Below, piece after piece: positions 23,055 to 34,560 of a DNA stretch of 64,000 nucleotides. The position numbers and the translations under genes are program-made. Source of the stretch: Geosiphon pyriformis. Its lineage: Eukaryota; Glomeromycota; Glomeromycetes; Archaeosporales; Geosiphonaceae. The stretch's first letter is position 1. The number at the start of each line of letters is the position of its first letter. The notes beneath the pieces were generated by a model. The model worked only from the letters and a program-made list of their open reading frames with translations. It had not been told where the DNA came from and made no database searches. The stretch lies in assembly GCA_016748015.1 (NCBI GenBank), contig JAAOMT010000448.1, positions 62,001-126,000 on the forward strand. The letters run 5' to 3'.

Positions 23055-24320
23055 ATGCCAATCAAACAAAGAGCATACAGAGTGCTGCCAGCCAGCCATA
23101 AGATTATTTGTCAAAAGATAAACAGAATGCTTGACAATGGGCTAATTCAACCATCAATGAGTCCATGGTCATCACCAGTAGTACTCGTCCATAAGAAAAA
23201 TGGAAAAATCCAGTTTTGTGTAGACTACAGGAAACTCAATAGTGTAACTCATGGAGACAGTTATTCAACTCCACAAATACAAGAATTATTCGATGCTTTC
23301 GGTGGAAACAAATGGTTCTCTACATTAGATTTAGACAATGATTATTGGCAAGTAGCCATAAATCCAGCTGACAAAGAGAAGACGGCATTTACTACTAGAG
23401 AAGGGAATTTCGAATTTGAAGTAATGCCATTTGGCTTAACCAATGTTCCAGTGACTTTTTAATGGCTAATGGAAATTGTTTATACAGGTTTATTGTGGAA
23501 ATCAGTAGTTGTATACTTGGACAACACCAATGTATTCTCAAAGACGTTTGATGATTATCTGCATTATCTTCAACAAGTGTTCGAAAGACTAAGAAGAGCA
23601 GGACTGAAGCTAAATGCGACAAAGTGCTTCTTTGGCAAGACAGAACTCAAATTCTTGGGACACATAGTCAGCAAAGACAGCATCAAAACGGATCCAGAGA
23701 AAATAGAGATAGTAAAGAACTTTCTAGTACCAACCAATATAACAGAACTGAAATCATTCTTGGGATTTGCCAGCTACTATCGTCGTTTTATCAAGAACTT
23801 TTCCAAGATAGTGCAGCCACTCAATCAACTACAAAACAAAAATGCAAAATATGAATGAACAGAAAGTCAATAAAAAGCTTTTGATATTCTGAGGAAAAAG
23901 CTCATCCAAGCTTCAGTGCTGATCTATCCAGATTACAGCAAACCATTCATCATCACCACTGATGCATCCGGCCAAGCATTAGGAGCAGTATTATTTCAGA
24001 GAGAACCGGATGGAAGAGAACATCCAGTAGCATATGCCAGCAGAGGTTTAACACCAGCTGAAAAGAACTATAGAACACTGAAACAAGAACACTTAGCAAT
24101 ATACTGGGCTGTCATGAAATAGAAAAAATACTTGAGCCAGAAGTTTGAAGTATACACAGATCACAAGGGATTGACATCACTCCAAAAACAAGAATTTGGA
24201 GATAGAAGACAATCAAGATGGAAAATGTGACTCACACCATACAATTATACTATACATTACAAAAAGGGAAAAGACAATGAAAATGCTGATGGTTTATCAT
24301 GAATAAGACAAATTTAAGAA
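23055..24320 (+). pseudogene. Element B reverse transcriptase and RNase H
   Basis: Palm motifs in order: SPVVLVHKKNGKIQFCVDYR, STLDLDNDYWQV (catalytic Asp at 23328), FEVMPFGLTN, then the catalytic box as YLDN at 23514-23525 where YLDD is expected. FLGHIVSKDSIKTDP and FLGFASYYRRF follow. RNase H shows TTDASGQALGAVL (Asp at 23961), AEKNYRTLKQEHLAIYWAV and YTDHKGL. In-frame stops occur at 23460-23462, about 23857, about 23872 and 24120-24122. They sit where family members have Gln or Trp, consistent with C-to-T or G-to-A changes. Both the stops and YLDN inactivate it. Confidence 0.93.
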
Positions 24321-25765
24321 CATTTCAACCCCAAAAATATAACAAAACCAGAACAATATCAACAAAAAAATATAACAAAAGATGAACATACAAAAATATT
24401 AACAACTGCAACATTATATAAACACTCACCAGTTCAAGGAAAATTTATCTCAAATGGAATGAAAGAGTATCAAACAACAATCAAAATATTTTATCACTCA
24501 CTAAAATATATTTTATCGGAAAAATAAAAAAGATCCAGATCAACCAACCAGAGTAGTTATGGAACCAGAAAAAGAGACAATATTGTTCAACATGCACTTA
24601 AATTCAACAGCAGGACATTTTCACAAAGAAGCAACCATGGAAAAAACTAGAAAAAGATACTATTGGTCATTAATGTACCCAGACATCATTCAATATGTTC
24701 AAAATTGTGATGCTTGTCAGTGAAGAGGAGGAACAAAACCCAGTGAACCACTAAGACCAATCAAAATGGAACAACCATTTGACCGTATGAGAATTGATTT
24801 AGTCAGACCATTAACAATCACCAGCAAAGGAAACAAATACATAGCAGTAGCTATAGACTATCTCACTAAATGGCCAGAGGCGAAAGCAATTCAAAGAATG
24901 GATGCAGAATCTGTTGCCAAATTCGTTCATTAGAATATGATTTGTCGACATGGATGTCCAAAAGAATTATTATCAGATCAAGGAACTCATTTTGTGAACA
25001 GAACATTAACAGAATTAAGCCAAAGATTCGGAATCAAGAGACTATTATCATCATTATACCATCCACAAACCAACGGATTAGTAGAAAGATTCAACAGAAC
25101 ATTGTGTGAAGCAATAGCCAAACTCAGCCAAGAAAACCAGAACAATTGGGATTTGTTCATACCATCAATACTATTTGTTTATCGGACAATGAAACAAGAT
25201 ATTACACAAGCAACACCATTTGAATTAGTATATGGGAGAATAACAATGTTACCAGTCGAAAGAGAAATTAATACATATCCAGCTGAACCAATAATAGAGG
25301 AAAATTTTCAAGAAACATTGCTGAAAAGAACATATAACTTAATGGAAACATTGGAAAACAAATGAAGAGCAGCTGATAATATCCAAAAGTCACAAGAAAC
25401 ACAGAAAGAAAGACATGATAGTCAACTACCAGACAAACCAGTTGAATTCAAGATTGGAGACAAAGTATTACTACATCATACCAAAGCGGAGAAACAATGG
25501 AGCAGAAAATTTGACCCCAAATGAGATAGACCATTTCACATAGAAGAAATTCTAGAAAATGGAGCTTACAAATTAAGATTGGATAACAAAATTTTAACCA
25601 AAGCAGCACATGGAGATTGACTGAAACCATATCACAACATCACACTACCATCAACCAGTAATATTCTACAATTAGGAGTACAGAGAATACTAGTCCAACC
25701 AGATGAGATTCCACGAGATCTAGAACCAATTATTATTATCAACAACAACACATTAAATTGATCCA
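24321..25765 (+). pseudogene. Element B integrase
   Basis: N-terminal zinc module: His pair in LNSTAGHFHKE near 24600-24630 and CDAC at 24706-24717. Catalytic core: IDLV Asp at 24796-24798, LLSDQGTHF Asp at 24976-24978, and VERFNR Glu at 25084-25086. Exactly 35 residues lie between the second Asp and the Glu, the DD35E signature. The C-terminal part has FKIGDKVLLHHTKAEKQW and GAYKLRLDNKIL. Stops occur after CDACQ, after VH (24931-24933), at 25363-25365 and near 25525 and 25618. A frameshift near 24510 separates it from RNase H. No chromodomain was recognised. Confidence 0.92.
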
Positions 25766-25971
25766 CCAAAAGAATATATAAAGACATGGTAGACACGACA
25801 GGAAATATCAGAAAAATAGAAATTACAGACAACATTCACTCACTAACACAACAACTCTTTCAATTAATCCAACACCAGGAAATGAAGATTACAATCAATC
25901 AACAAACCATTCAATATCAAGATACTAGAAAAACATTTTAACTCAGAACACAGAAGAAAACTGAAAATACC
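25766..25971 (+). other. Spacer after element B integrase
   Basis: About 200 bases between the integrase end and the next ATG, Gln/Ile-rich in translation (LIQHQEMKITINQQTIQYQ) but with stops. The equivalent part of A is similar, so it may be the worn N-terminal part of the next gene. Confidence 0.45.
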
Positions 25972-26445
25972 ATGGACAAAATCATGGTGAAAGTAAAATT
26001 AGCAATAAAAAAATCGATAAAAGAGTTACTATATCAAGAGTTAACTAAAAAAACTTGGAATTGGTGAATACAACAATTCCCATGAAACTATTGTTATTTT
26101 TACTTGGGACAACATGTAAATATTCAGAATCTATATACGGATAAAACAAAGCAATTATTTAACAAAAGAATACTACAACAATTAGAACATTTTGTGGGAA
26201 AGAACAACTTATCCACACAAGCCTGAACAATATACCAAATATACACAGCATTTCAAGATAAACCAGAAATATTACACAACAGAGCAATGGATATGGTTAC
26301 AAGTAATCAACTGGAGAAAATCACCAATGCTCAATTTGAAGAATTACAGACCCAAATAACACAAGTAATTCTTGAAAATGAAATCCAGGAAATACTTCAA
26401 GAAGGGAAATTACATGAGTTAGATTTTGACAAAGCTCAATATTAA
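25972..26445 (+). pseudogene. Element B post-integrase protein of unknown function (157 codons)
   Basis: ATG at 25972 opens a frame that stays in register to TAA at 26443-26445, with internal stops at about 26068, 26083 and 26224. It reads VKLAIKKSIKELL, ELTKKTWNW, ..LEHFVGKNN, IYQIYTAFQDKPEILHNRAM and ITQVILENEIQEILQEGK. It resembles A (9101-9505) and shares the same helical pattern with G (62393-63112). No hydrophobic segment, so not envelope-like. Its stop codon overlaps the polypurine tract. Function unknown; a DNA- or host-factor-binding helper protein is only a guess. Confidence 0.65.
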
Positions 26446-26456
26446 AAAGGAGAGAA
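26444..26456 (+). promoter_or_regulatory. Polypurine tract of element B
   Basis: AAAAAGGAGAGAA lies three bases before the 3' LTR, the expected primer site for plus-strand synthesis. Confidence 0.75.
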
Positions 26457-26459
26457 TAA

Positions 26460-27280
26460 TATTACTCATAGAAATATAGAAAATATATTAGCATAATTAT
26501 TAGCCAATTAGAAGTAAGCATAATAAATGTGGAATTCTAAGATTCCTCTCAGGAATCGCAGGATTCCAGAAATTTCAGGATTTCCAACGAGAAATTCCAG
26601 GATTCCTGTCGTGAAGAATTGAGGAATTGAGGAATCTCAATTATGTATATATAGCAGTAGTATTAGAAACAGAAAAGACAGAATTGATACCACAAAATTC
26701 TTAGCCTAAAAACACAAATCATCAAATAAATAATTATTCCATATCTCAACCCACTCTCCACTATCAACACTTTATGTTGATAGTAATTGATACTTGACCA
26801 CACTGGAACAATAGCTCTTGATCACAGCTATTGACAGGATACTAATCTGCAAATTGCCTTGGCTTATTTCTTTTCTTTCTTTATTTTTCTTTTATTTCTT
26901 TTATTTTATTTTGTTGTTGTATACTAATTGATTAAAAAAGATTAAGCACTGAGTTATTGACGTCAAGAATAGCCTGGTAAAAGACCCAGAAATAAGGGTA
27001 GAATTATATATTATCGGATAGCTTACCAGAAGGGCATGACTGCCAGACTAAATCCGGCCACCATGCTGAGAAAAAAATTGGAAAAACTCTTGAAAAGATA
27101 CATCTATTATTGACACTATTGAATTTCTGTCTATTATACAAAGGACTCAACCAAAACCTTTAGACCCATCAAAACCTTCAGATACAACATCTTCAGATCA
27201 CTATCAACTGCTATTAGCTTTAAGCACCAAGTTACAGGTTTGTTATTTAAATTCAACAGCAGAAATAATCACCTGTAACA
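26460..27280 (+). repeat. 3' LTR of element B (821 bp)
   Basis: It starts TATTACTC (TGTTACTC in the 5' copy) and ends CCTGTAACA. Same length as the 5' LTR. TATA at 26646-26653. By eye about 50 differences from 17221-18041, of which only about three are transversions. Many are CG versus TG/CA pairs. Confidence 0.95.
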
Positions 27281-28363
27281 GCGATCAGTTGCTGTTGTTG
27301 TATTGGTGGTTGAAGTGATTGTTGCAGTTGCTAAACCAGTTGCTAAATAAGTTGCTGTTGAAGGGGTATTTGCTGCTATTGAATCAGTTCAATAATTGGT
27401 TCAATTGGTAGCTGATTAATGACAATATTCGAAGATAAGTGTGGTTGATTAATTACTTCAGGGTTTAAATTGTTTTAGTTTGGTGGCAGTTGAATCTGTA
27501 GAGTTTCAATTTCGGGGTTTTCCAAATTTGGATTTCTCAGAGTTTGAATGTTCAGTGTTTTAAATCCTGGGTTTTCTGGGATCAGATTTTGATAAGTAAA
27601 TTCTTGATTCTCAAATTCTTCCTCTTTTTTGTCTTCTTGTTCTTCTTCCAATTTGGTGATTTCCTAAGGACTCACAATTCCAAAATCTGGTTGTGGTGGC
27701 GGGGATCAAAATCCTGATAATATTGGCAATTAAAATTTAAATCTTTCAAAGTATTCGCCATATGGTCCTAATAAATTCTCTTTCTTTTGTTTACTTTGAA
27801 ATGGAAATTTTCCAAATGCTGATGTCATAGTTGCTGTGGATGTGCCTGTTAATGTAATATTAATGGCACTTCTGAGTATATAGTGATATGATAGTTTGAT
27901 TGGTGATTCAACCTTTGTTTTCTTCCAAGTAGGTGGTTGTATTTTTTGGGATGTTACTGCTGGTGTTTGTAATTTTCTTTTACCTTTACTTATGTAAGTA
28001 ATTGGGTATCTTTACTGTGTGTGATATTCGATTTTTTTGTTGATTTTAGTGATGATGGATGTGAAATTATGATTTGTTAGTAGGCTGGTGTTTTGAATTA
28101 ATTTGTTGTAAAAAGTTTCCCTTGCTGATTCAATATTTACTGATGTACCCAACAAATATGCAATTCTCTCATTGATGTAGAAATTGAAGACTGATTCTGC
28201 TGATATGTAATTATGATTCAACCCTAAATGTTGGCAATAATGTTGGAATAAGAATTTCGCAAATCCTAAATGGTTTTCTCCTATGCTTTCTAATTCTGCC
28301 ACTTTTGGATGAGATTGTTGGTGTTGGTTCTCTGTAGGATTATATCTCACAGGGAGCACCAAA
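27281..28363 (-). pseudogene. Element A gag N-terminal region
   Basis: Continuation of element A beyond insertion B. Frame 28012-28362 reads VLPVRYNPTENQHQQ, then NHLGFAKFLFQHYCQHLGLN and ESARETFYNKLIQNT, matching element B 18043-18430. Downstream on the minus strand come Lys-rich, acidic and Gln/Pro-rich stretches (27300-27700). As in B, the frame starts at the LTR edge, runs through the primer-binding site (TTG GTG CTC) and contains no ATG before the capsid. The first stop is at about 28011. Confidence 0.8.
28345..28361 (-). promoter_or_regulatory. Primer-binding site of element A
   Basis: On the minus strand TGGTGCTCCCTGTGAGA follows the LTR after two bases. It appears to be the least altered version of the site shared by A, B, C and E. 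Confidence 0.65.
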
Positions 28364-29191
28364 TATTACAGATGATTATTTGAGGTCTCAAATCAAATAA
28401 CAAATCCGTAACTTGGTGCTCAATATCTTAACAATGCTGGTGATACTGGCATATTGGTTGTATCTGAAGGTTTTAGAGTTGAGTCTTTTATATAATAGAC
28501 AGAGATTCAGTGGTAATAGTTTTATCCATAGCTTCTCAAAACCGCAGTTTTATCAATTTTTTTTTCAGCTTGATGGCCAGTATTCCTCCTAATAAGCTAT
28601 CTTCAATCGAGTGTCCTACTCTTATTTCTGGGTCTTTTACTAGTGCTATCTCCTGATGTCAGTACCCCACATGTTAATTCTCAATAAAGTTAGTAATAAC
28701 AATAATTAAGACAAAAAAATAAAAGAAATGACATAAAGAAATAAGCCAAGGCAATATGCAAGTTAATATCTGTTAATAGCCATAATCAAGAGCTATTGTT
28801 CCAGTGTGGTTAAGTATCAATTGCTATCAACATGGAGTGTTGATAGTGAAGAATAGATTGAGATAGTGAATAATTATTTATTGATATTTGTAATATAGAA
28901 GGTTTCTACTGATGGATTCTGTTTTTTCTACTTCTAATACTACCACTATATATACATAATTAATGTTCTATGAGATTGCTCATATTTCCGAGTGATGTGC
29001 TATGATTTCTTGAGCAATGCTCACATTGCTGAGTGATGTGCTCTAATTTTCTAATATTGCTCCACATTACTGAACAATGTGCCATGATTTCTGACATTGC
29101 TTCATATTGCCAAGTAATGTGCTCATATGTTAAATACTATTCTCTTATTGGTCTGCTATTTTCTCTATCTGTTTTCTTTTTATGAGTAACA
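28364..29191 (-). repeat. 5' LTR of element A (828 bp)
   Basis: Plus-strand termini are TATTACAG and GAGTAACA. It matches 8228-9081, with about one fewer unit of the GAGCAATGTGC-type repeat array (28970-29130). A TATATATA block adjoins the array near 28946. Outer flank is ATAC, against ATGC at 8224-8227. Confidence 0.92.
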
Positions 29192-30640
29192 ATACATTGA
29201 TTTTTTATATATACTGTTCTTATAGATTAATTTAATGTATTTGTGTTAATAATTATGATTAATTCTAGATCTTATGAAATTTTATCTGATTGAACTAGTA
29301 TTTATTGTACTTTTAATTATGAAATATTACTGGTAAATAATAATGCTATATTGTAATATAATTTTAATTGATCTCTATGTGCTATTTTAATTAAAATTTT
29401 GTTGTTTCATCTTAATTTATAAGCTTTATTTTCTAGAATTTCTTCAATATGAAATGGTTTGTCTTATTTGGAGTCAAATTTTCTATTTTATTGTTTTTCT
29501 GCTTTGATACAATATAAAAATACTTTGTCTCTAATCCTGAATTCAATTGGTTTATCTGGTAATTGGTTATTATGTTGTTTTTTTTGTTTTGCTTGTAACT
29601 TTTGTATATTATTAGCTGCTTTTTGCCTTTTGTTTTCTAGAGTTTTTATTAAATCATATGTTTTTTTCAACAATGTTTTTTGAAAGTTGGCTTCTATTAT
29701 TAATTTCATTAAATATGTATTAATATCTATCTTAACTGATAATATTGCTGTTTTATTATAAACAAGTTCAAATAATATTGCTTGTGTAATATCTTGCTTT
29801 ATTATTTAATAAGAAAATAATATTAATAGTATAAACAAATCTCATTCATTTTGGTTTTTTATTAATTTTAGTTATAATATTCTATTGAATTTTTTAATTA
29901 AGCCATTTGTTTATGAATGATATAGTAATAATAATAGTCTCTTAATTTTAAATCTTTAACTTAATTCTGTTAATATTCTGTTCACAAAATGAGTTTTTTG
30001 ATCTAATAATAATTTTTTTGAACATTTATGTTAATAAATCAATTTTTGATGGATGAATTGAGCTATAAATTTTGCATCTGCTTTTTAAATTGCTTTTGTT
30101 TCTGGCTATTTTGTAAAATAATTCATAACTATTGCTATATATTAATTATTTCTGCTGGTTATAATTAATGATTTAACTAAGTTAATTCCAATTTGATTAA
30201 ATAGTTGTTCTACTTTAATTGGTCTTAGTGGTTTACTGGGTTTTGTTTCTTTTCTTTTCTGACAAACATTATAATTTTAAATATATTGAATAATATCTAG
30301 ATACATAGATAATTAATAGTATTTTTTTCTGGTCTTTTTTATGATTGCTTCTTTATAAAAATGTCTTGTTATTAAATTTAAATACATGTTAAACAGTATT
30401 GTTTCTTTTTTTGGTTCTGTGATTACTCTGAGTAATTGATCTGAATCTTTTTTGTTTTTTTGATATAATATATTTTAATAAGTAATAAAGTATTTTAATT
30501 GTTGTTTTATGTTGTTTTGTTTTTTTTGAGATAATTTTTGCTTAAACTATTAAGTATTGATATAGTTTTGGAATTATTGGTATTTTTGTGTGTTTATTTT
30601 TTGTTATATTTTTGGGTTGAAATGTTTTTAGATTTGGCTT
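29192..30640 (-). pseudogene. Element C integrase (decayed)
   Basis: The segment at 29488-29709 reads KTYDLIKTLENKRQKAANNIQKLQ and QLPDKPIEFRIRDKVFLY, the C-terminal part of integrase. Core and zinc module continue to about 30640 with many stops and align to element A in the same order. Element A is inserted at its 3' side (29192). Relative to A there are many G-to-A and C-to-T changes. Non-functional. Confidence 0.8.
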
Positions 30641-31850
30641 ATTTACAATAAACTGTTAGCATTTCTATTTTTTTTTCTCTTTTTATAATATATAATATAA
30701 TTAAATAGTAATAGTTCTATTTTCTATTTTGTATAGTAATTATCTCCAAATTTTTGCTTTTGGATTGATGTCAATCCCTTGTGATCAGTGTATATATTAA
30801 ACCTTTGACTCAAGTATTTTTTTCATTTAATAACAGTTTAATAAATAGTTAAGTGTTTTAATGCTGAAATTTCATAGTTCTTTTTAGCTGAACTTAAATT
30901 TTGACTGGCATATGTTACTAGATGTTTTTGTCTATTTGTTTCTTTTTGTAATAATATAGTTTCTAATGCTTGACTGAATATATCTGTGATAATAATAAAT
31001 AACTTGTTGTGATTTAAATAAATCAATACTGAGACTTAGATAAGCTTTTTTCTCAAGATATTAAAAGCTTTTTGTTAGATTTTAGTCCATTCATATTTAA
31101 CATTTTTTTCTTAAAACTAGTGAAGTGGTTAAGCCAGTTTAGAGAAATTTTGGATAAAACAGTAATAGTATTTAACAAATCCCAAGAATGCTCTTAATTT
31201 TATTAAGTTTTTTAATACTAAAAAGTTCTTAACTATTTCAATCTTGTCTGAATCTGTTTTTATGCTATCTTTGCTTATAACATGTCTTAAAAACTTGAAT
31301 TTGGTTTTGCCAAAAATACTTAATGGTATTTAATTTTAGCCCTGTTTATTTTAATTTTTTAAACATTTGTTAAAGATAATAAAGATAATTATTGAATGTT
31401 TTTAAAAACATATTGATGTCATTTAAATAAACTACTATTAATTTCCATAGTAATCCAGTATAAATAATTTCCATGAGCTGTTAGCAAGTAGCTGAAATAT
31501 TGATTAAGCCAAATGACATAACATCAAATTCAAATTTTTTTTTTTGATAATGAATGCTGTTTTTTTTTTGTTAACTGAATTCATAACTACTTGTTAGTAA
31601 TCACTATCTAAGTGCAATACTAAAAACTATTTTTTTCTCTGAAAGCATCAAATAATTTCTGGATTCATAAAGTTGGATAACTGTTTTCACAAGTAATACT
31701 GTTAAGTTTTTTGTAATTTACACAAAAGCAGATTTTTCTATTTTTTTTTGGATAAATACTACTAATAATAACTATGAATTCATTGATGATTGAATTAATT
31801 CATTGTCTAACATTTTGTTTATTTTTTGTTAAATTATCTCATGACTGGCT
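30641..31850 (-). pseudogene. Element C reverse transcriptase and RNase H (decayed)
   Basis: RNase H remnant at 30838-31026 reads IIITDIFSQALETILLQ and NLSSAKKNYEISALKHLTIY. RT lies at about 31100-31850. The catalytic box reads YLND at 31418-31429, the first Asp being replaced (A, B and E lose the second). The sequence is saturated with stops. Assignment rests on collinearity with A and B. Confidence 0.8.
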
Positions 31851-33060
31851 GGTAGTACTTTATATGTTTTTTGTTTAATTGATATCACATTTTTAGTTTT
31901 AATCTGGTGTTGAATAATATTAGTTTTGCCAAATTTGTTTTTATTGGCAAAGATATTAGTAAAGTTGTTGAGTAGCATTTTAAGTTGTATTTGTTAAGAT
32001 GGGTTTAGATTTTTTAAGTTTATTTGTTTCAATTGTTCTGGTTGTAACAAATAACATTTTTTTTGTTTATATATAGTTTGTAATATAATATTCCAATATC
32101 TACACAATTGTAAAAAATATGAAATAGTAGTTGGTAATTGGTTCTTAATTTCAGTGCTTAAGTATTTGATAGTAGTTTTACTTGGTATTTTTATGAGATT
32201 TTTAATTGTGTTGTATATTGAAATCTTGATGTATTTGTAGTTTTTGGCTGGTATGTAAAGATTAATGATGCCAATTTTTTCTGATTCACAAATGTTTGTT
32301 TTAGTTTTAAAGATCTGAAGTTGATCTTTCACTTTCTTTTTTATAATTAATATATACTGGTCATATGGTGAAATAAAAATTGATAATAAGTAGAAATAAT
32401 TTTTCTTTTATTAATTGTTTTCTCTTTTGTTATATTAACTAATATTTCTAATTTACTTGTAAATTCGAATCTTTTTATCTTTTTAGCTGTAATCTCAACA
32501 CTAACTAAGCTATTTTAACCAGAAGTAAGAATATTGTTCATGCTATTTTTTTGTTTGGTTTAATAGTATATCCTTTTTTTGAATTATTTTGTAACATTGC
32601 AATAATATTTTATATATATTTTGTATTAATTATTCTTTTTTTAATATTGATTCTTTTTTTTACTAAACTAAATCTCAATACTAATTGGATCATTATTGTT
32701 GCCAGAATTTTCAGTATTAATTTTAAATTTATGCTGGTACACAAATAAAGTTACAATCTGATGACAGTTTTTCCTAAATACTTAAGATCAAATTTTGTAT
32801 TAATATTATGTGTATGTTTTAACAGGATATTTTTACCATTATTGCTGAATTATTTAAGTTCCTGTTCTATTAAAAAATCTAGAAGTATAATATATTATTT
32901 GGAAGTTTTTATTAAAGTTTGAATTATTGTTGTTATTGTTGCCATAGTAAATAGAGTTAGAACTGTTGTTGTTGTCATTATCAAAATCGAAATTATAATT
33001 AAATTTCAACTCTAATTTTGATGCATATTTGTTGATTGGTTTTTTTCTTCAGAAATCAAA
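31851..33060 (-). pseudogene. Element C dUTPase and linker (decayed)
   Basis: Linker frame 31994-32332 (ICESEKIGIINLYIPAKNYK...CYLLQPEQLKQINLKNLNP) matches A at 13401-13868 with repeated E-to-K and G-to-K/S type changes. dUTPase motif 1 survives as TKFDLKY near 32780-32805. Motif 3 survives as RIINTKYI near 32610-32650. An Asn-rich stretch follows near 32920-32990. Confidence 0.75.
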
Positions 33061-33960
33061 TAAATTATGTACAGTAATAAATTGTGAATAAGATTACAAT
33101 TGTCACAATATTTAAAGTTACTGAAAATTAGACAATGTTTACAAAATCTTATGTTTAATTGTTCCAAATACTGTTTTTGCTTTTTTTTAGTTGGTGCTAA
33201 ATTTTGGTAGTATTCATAGAATTGTTTTGATCACTCAAAATATCAATAAATGCATCTGAATTAAAAATAAAAATAGTCTTAACAGATTCTAGTAAGTTGG
33301 TTTTAATAGTGAGTATTTTACTAAATAAAACACTTTTGACTTTAGCACTTATTATTTACCAGATTTCATTTTCATTATGTAAATAGCCATTCAAATATGA
33401 AAGTACTCAATTCTATGTGACATTGAAAGACATTTCTTAACTTACTTAGTTGTTTATAAGAATCAGATATTGACATAAAGTGTCATATATTTCTTCTTGA
33501 CCAAAAATATTGTTTTACATTTTTTTATTGAGTAATTTTTTCTTACAAGTAAACATGGTTTGTTGTTCCACTTTTCTTGTCATTTTGAATATCTGAAATA
33601 TTTTTAGTGGTATGGTTTGCAGTAGTAGTAAGTACATGTCTAGTAGTTTTTTTTAGGTAAAATTCAAGCTTCCATAAAAAAAAGCTTTTTATTACAGTCA
33701 ATATATCAAAATAGAATATATGTGGTTGTTTTTTTGTGTTAACAAAGTAGAATTTATTCTATTCACTGGTTATTTTTTTGGTATTTATAATGGCTTCTGG
33801 TTTGTTTTTTTCTTTTTTTTTATCATTTCAAGAGAATATTGGTAATAATTTATTGTACTCATTTTCAGTCCATGAAATTTAATAGACTTTTTAAATAGAT
33901 TTTTTTTTCTTTCTCCAACTTAATTAATAGTTGCTTTTTTAAAGAAGCTTTAAAGTATTC
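33061..33960 (-). pseudogene. Element C Cys-rich domain and linker (decayed)
   Basis: Collinear with 14641-15440 of A. Individual Cys codons and the WxxxxxQ helix region can be matched at about 33290-33720, but stops and substitutions prevent a continuous reading. Confidence 0.55.
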
Positions 33961-34560
33961 ACAGATGGCAAGTACTTAAGTATATTAATTATCAAATGTT
34001 AATTGAAGCTTCTAAGTATTCTAGTTAAGTATAGTATTGGTCTTAGACAACTAATCATTATCAACAAAAGCTTGGTACTGCATAATTTCTATTATCAACA
34101 TTTTGATTAGAGTAACAATACCATTAACATTGAAAAAAAATCATTAATTTCACTAATTAAAGTCTTTATTACTTTATTAGCAGTAATAATTTTGGTGTTA
34201 ACAGCATGATCAAATCAATAACTTAATTGGTTTATGAGTTGTCATGTAATAATGCTGTTTGCTAAACTGTTATCAAGAATTAGCTTGATAGATTGGCCAT
34301 TAATTTTGGCATCTGTGTATATTGTGGTAATTAATTTAATGTTAAAAGTGACTTTACTAAATAAAGATAGTATTGTCAATTCTTTTACTTCAAAAAGAAA
34401 TATGGCTGTGAGTGACTCATCTTTAATAACAGTTGCTAAAGAAATGTTGTTAGTAAGTGGTATTTATAAGTCTTTCAAGTTGTTAGATAAGTTAATTTCT
34501 GGAGTAATCAAAAGACTTGAATAGTTTCGGGTTTTGGGTGTATTCATTTCTCAAATTCTA
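33961..34560 (-). pseudogene. Element C protease (decayed)
   Basis: On the minus strand near 34230-34300 the reading is IKLILDNSLANSIIT, the protease core with DSG turned into DNS. The plus-strand frame 34234-34524 is a shadow of this domain. Confidence 0.75.

Larger units (their letters stand above)
17221..27280 (+). mobile_element. Element B, complete Ty3/gypsy-type retrotransposon with dUTPase
   Basis: A 10060-bp element in plus orientation with two 821-bp LTRs, primer-binding site, one long gag-pro-pol frame, a post-integrase frame and polypurine tract. Integrase after RNase H gives the Ty3/gypsy order. It lies inside gag of element A. Flanks are GTGA and GCGA, a 4-bp duplication with one C/T difference at a CpG. 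The coding frame is the same from about 18104 to about 22660 and again from 22635 to about 24300, with shifts near 18085, 22660 and 24510 and many stops, so it is not autonomous now. The LTRs differ at about 50 sites by eye. Confidence 0.93.
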
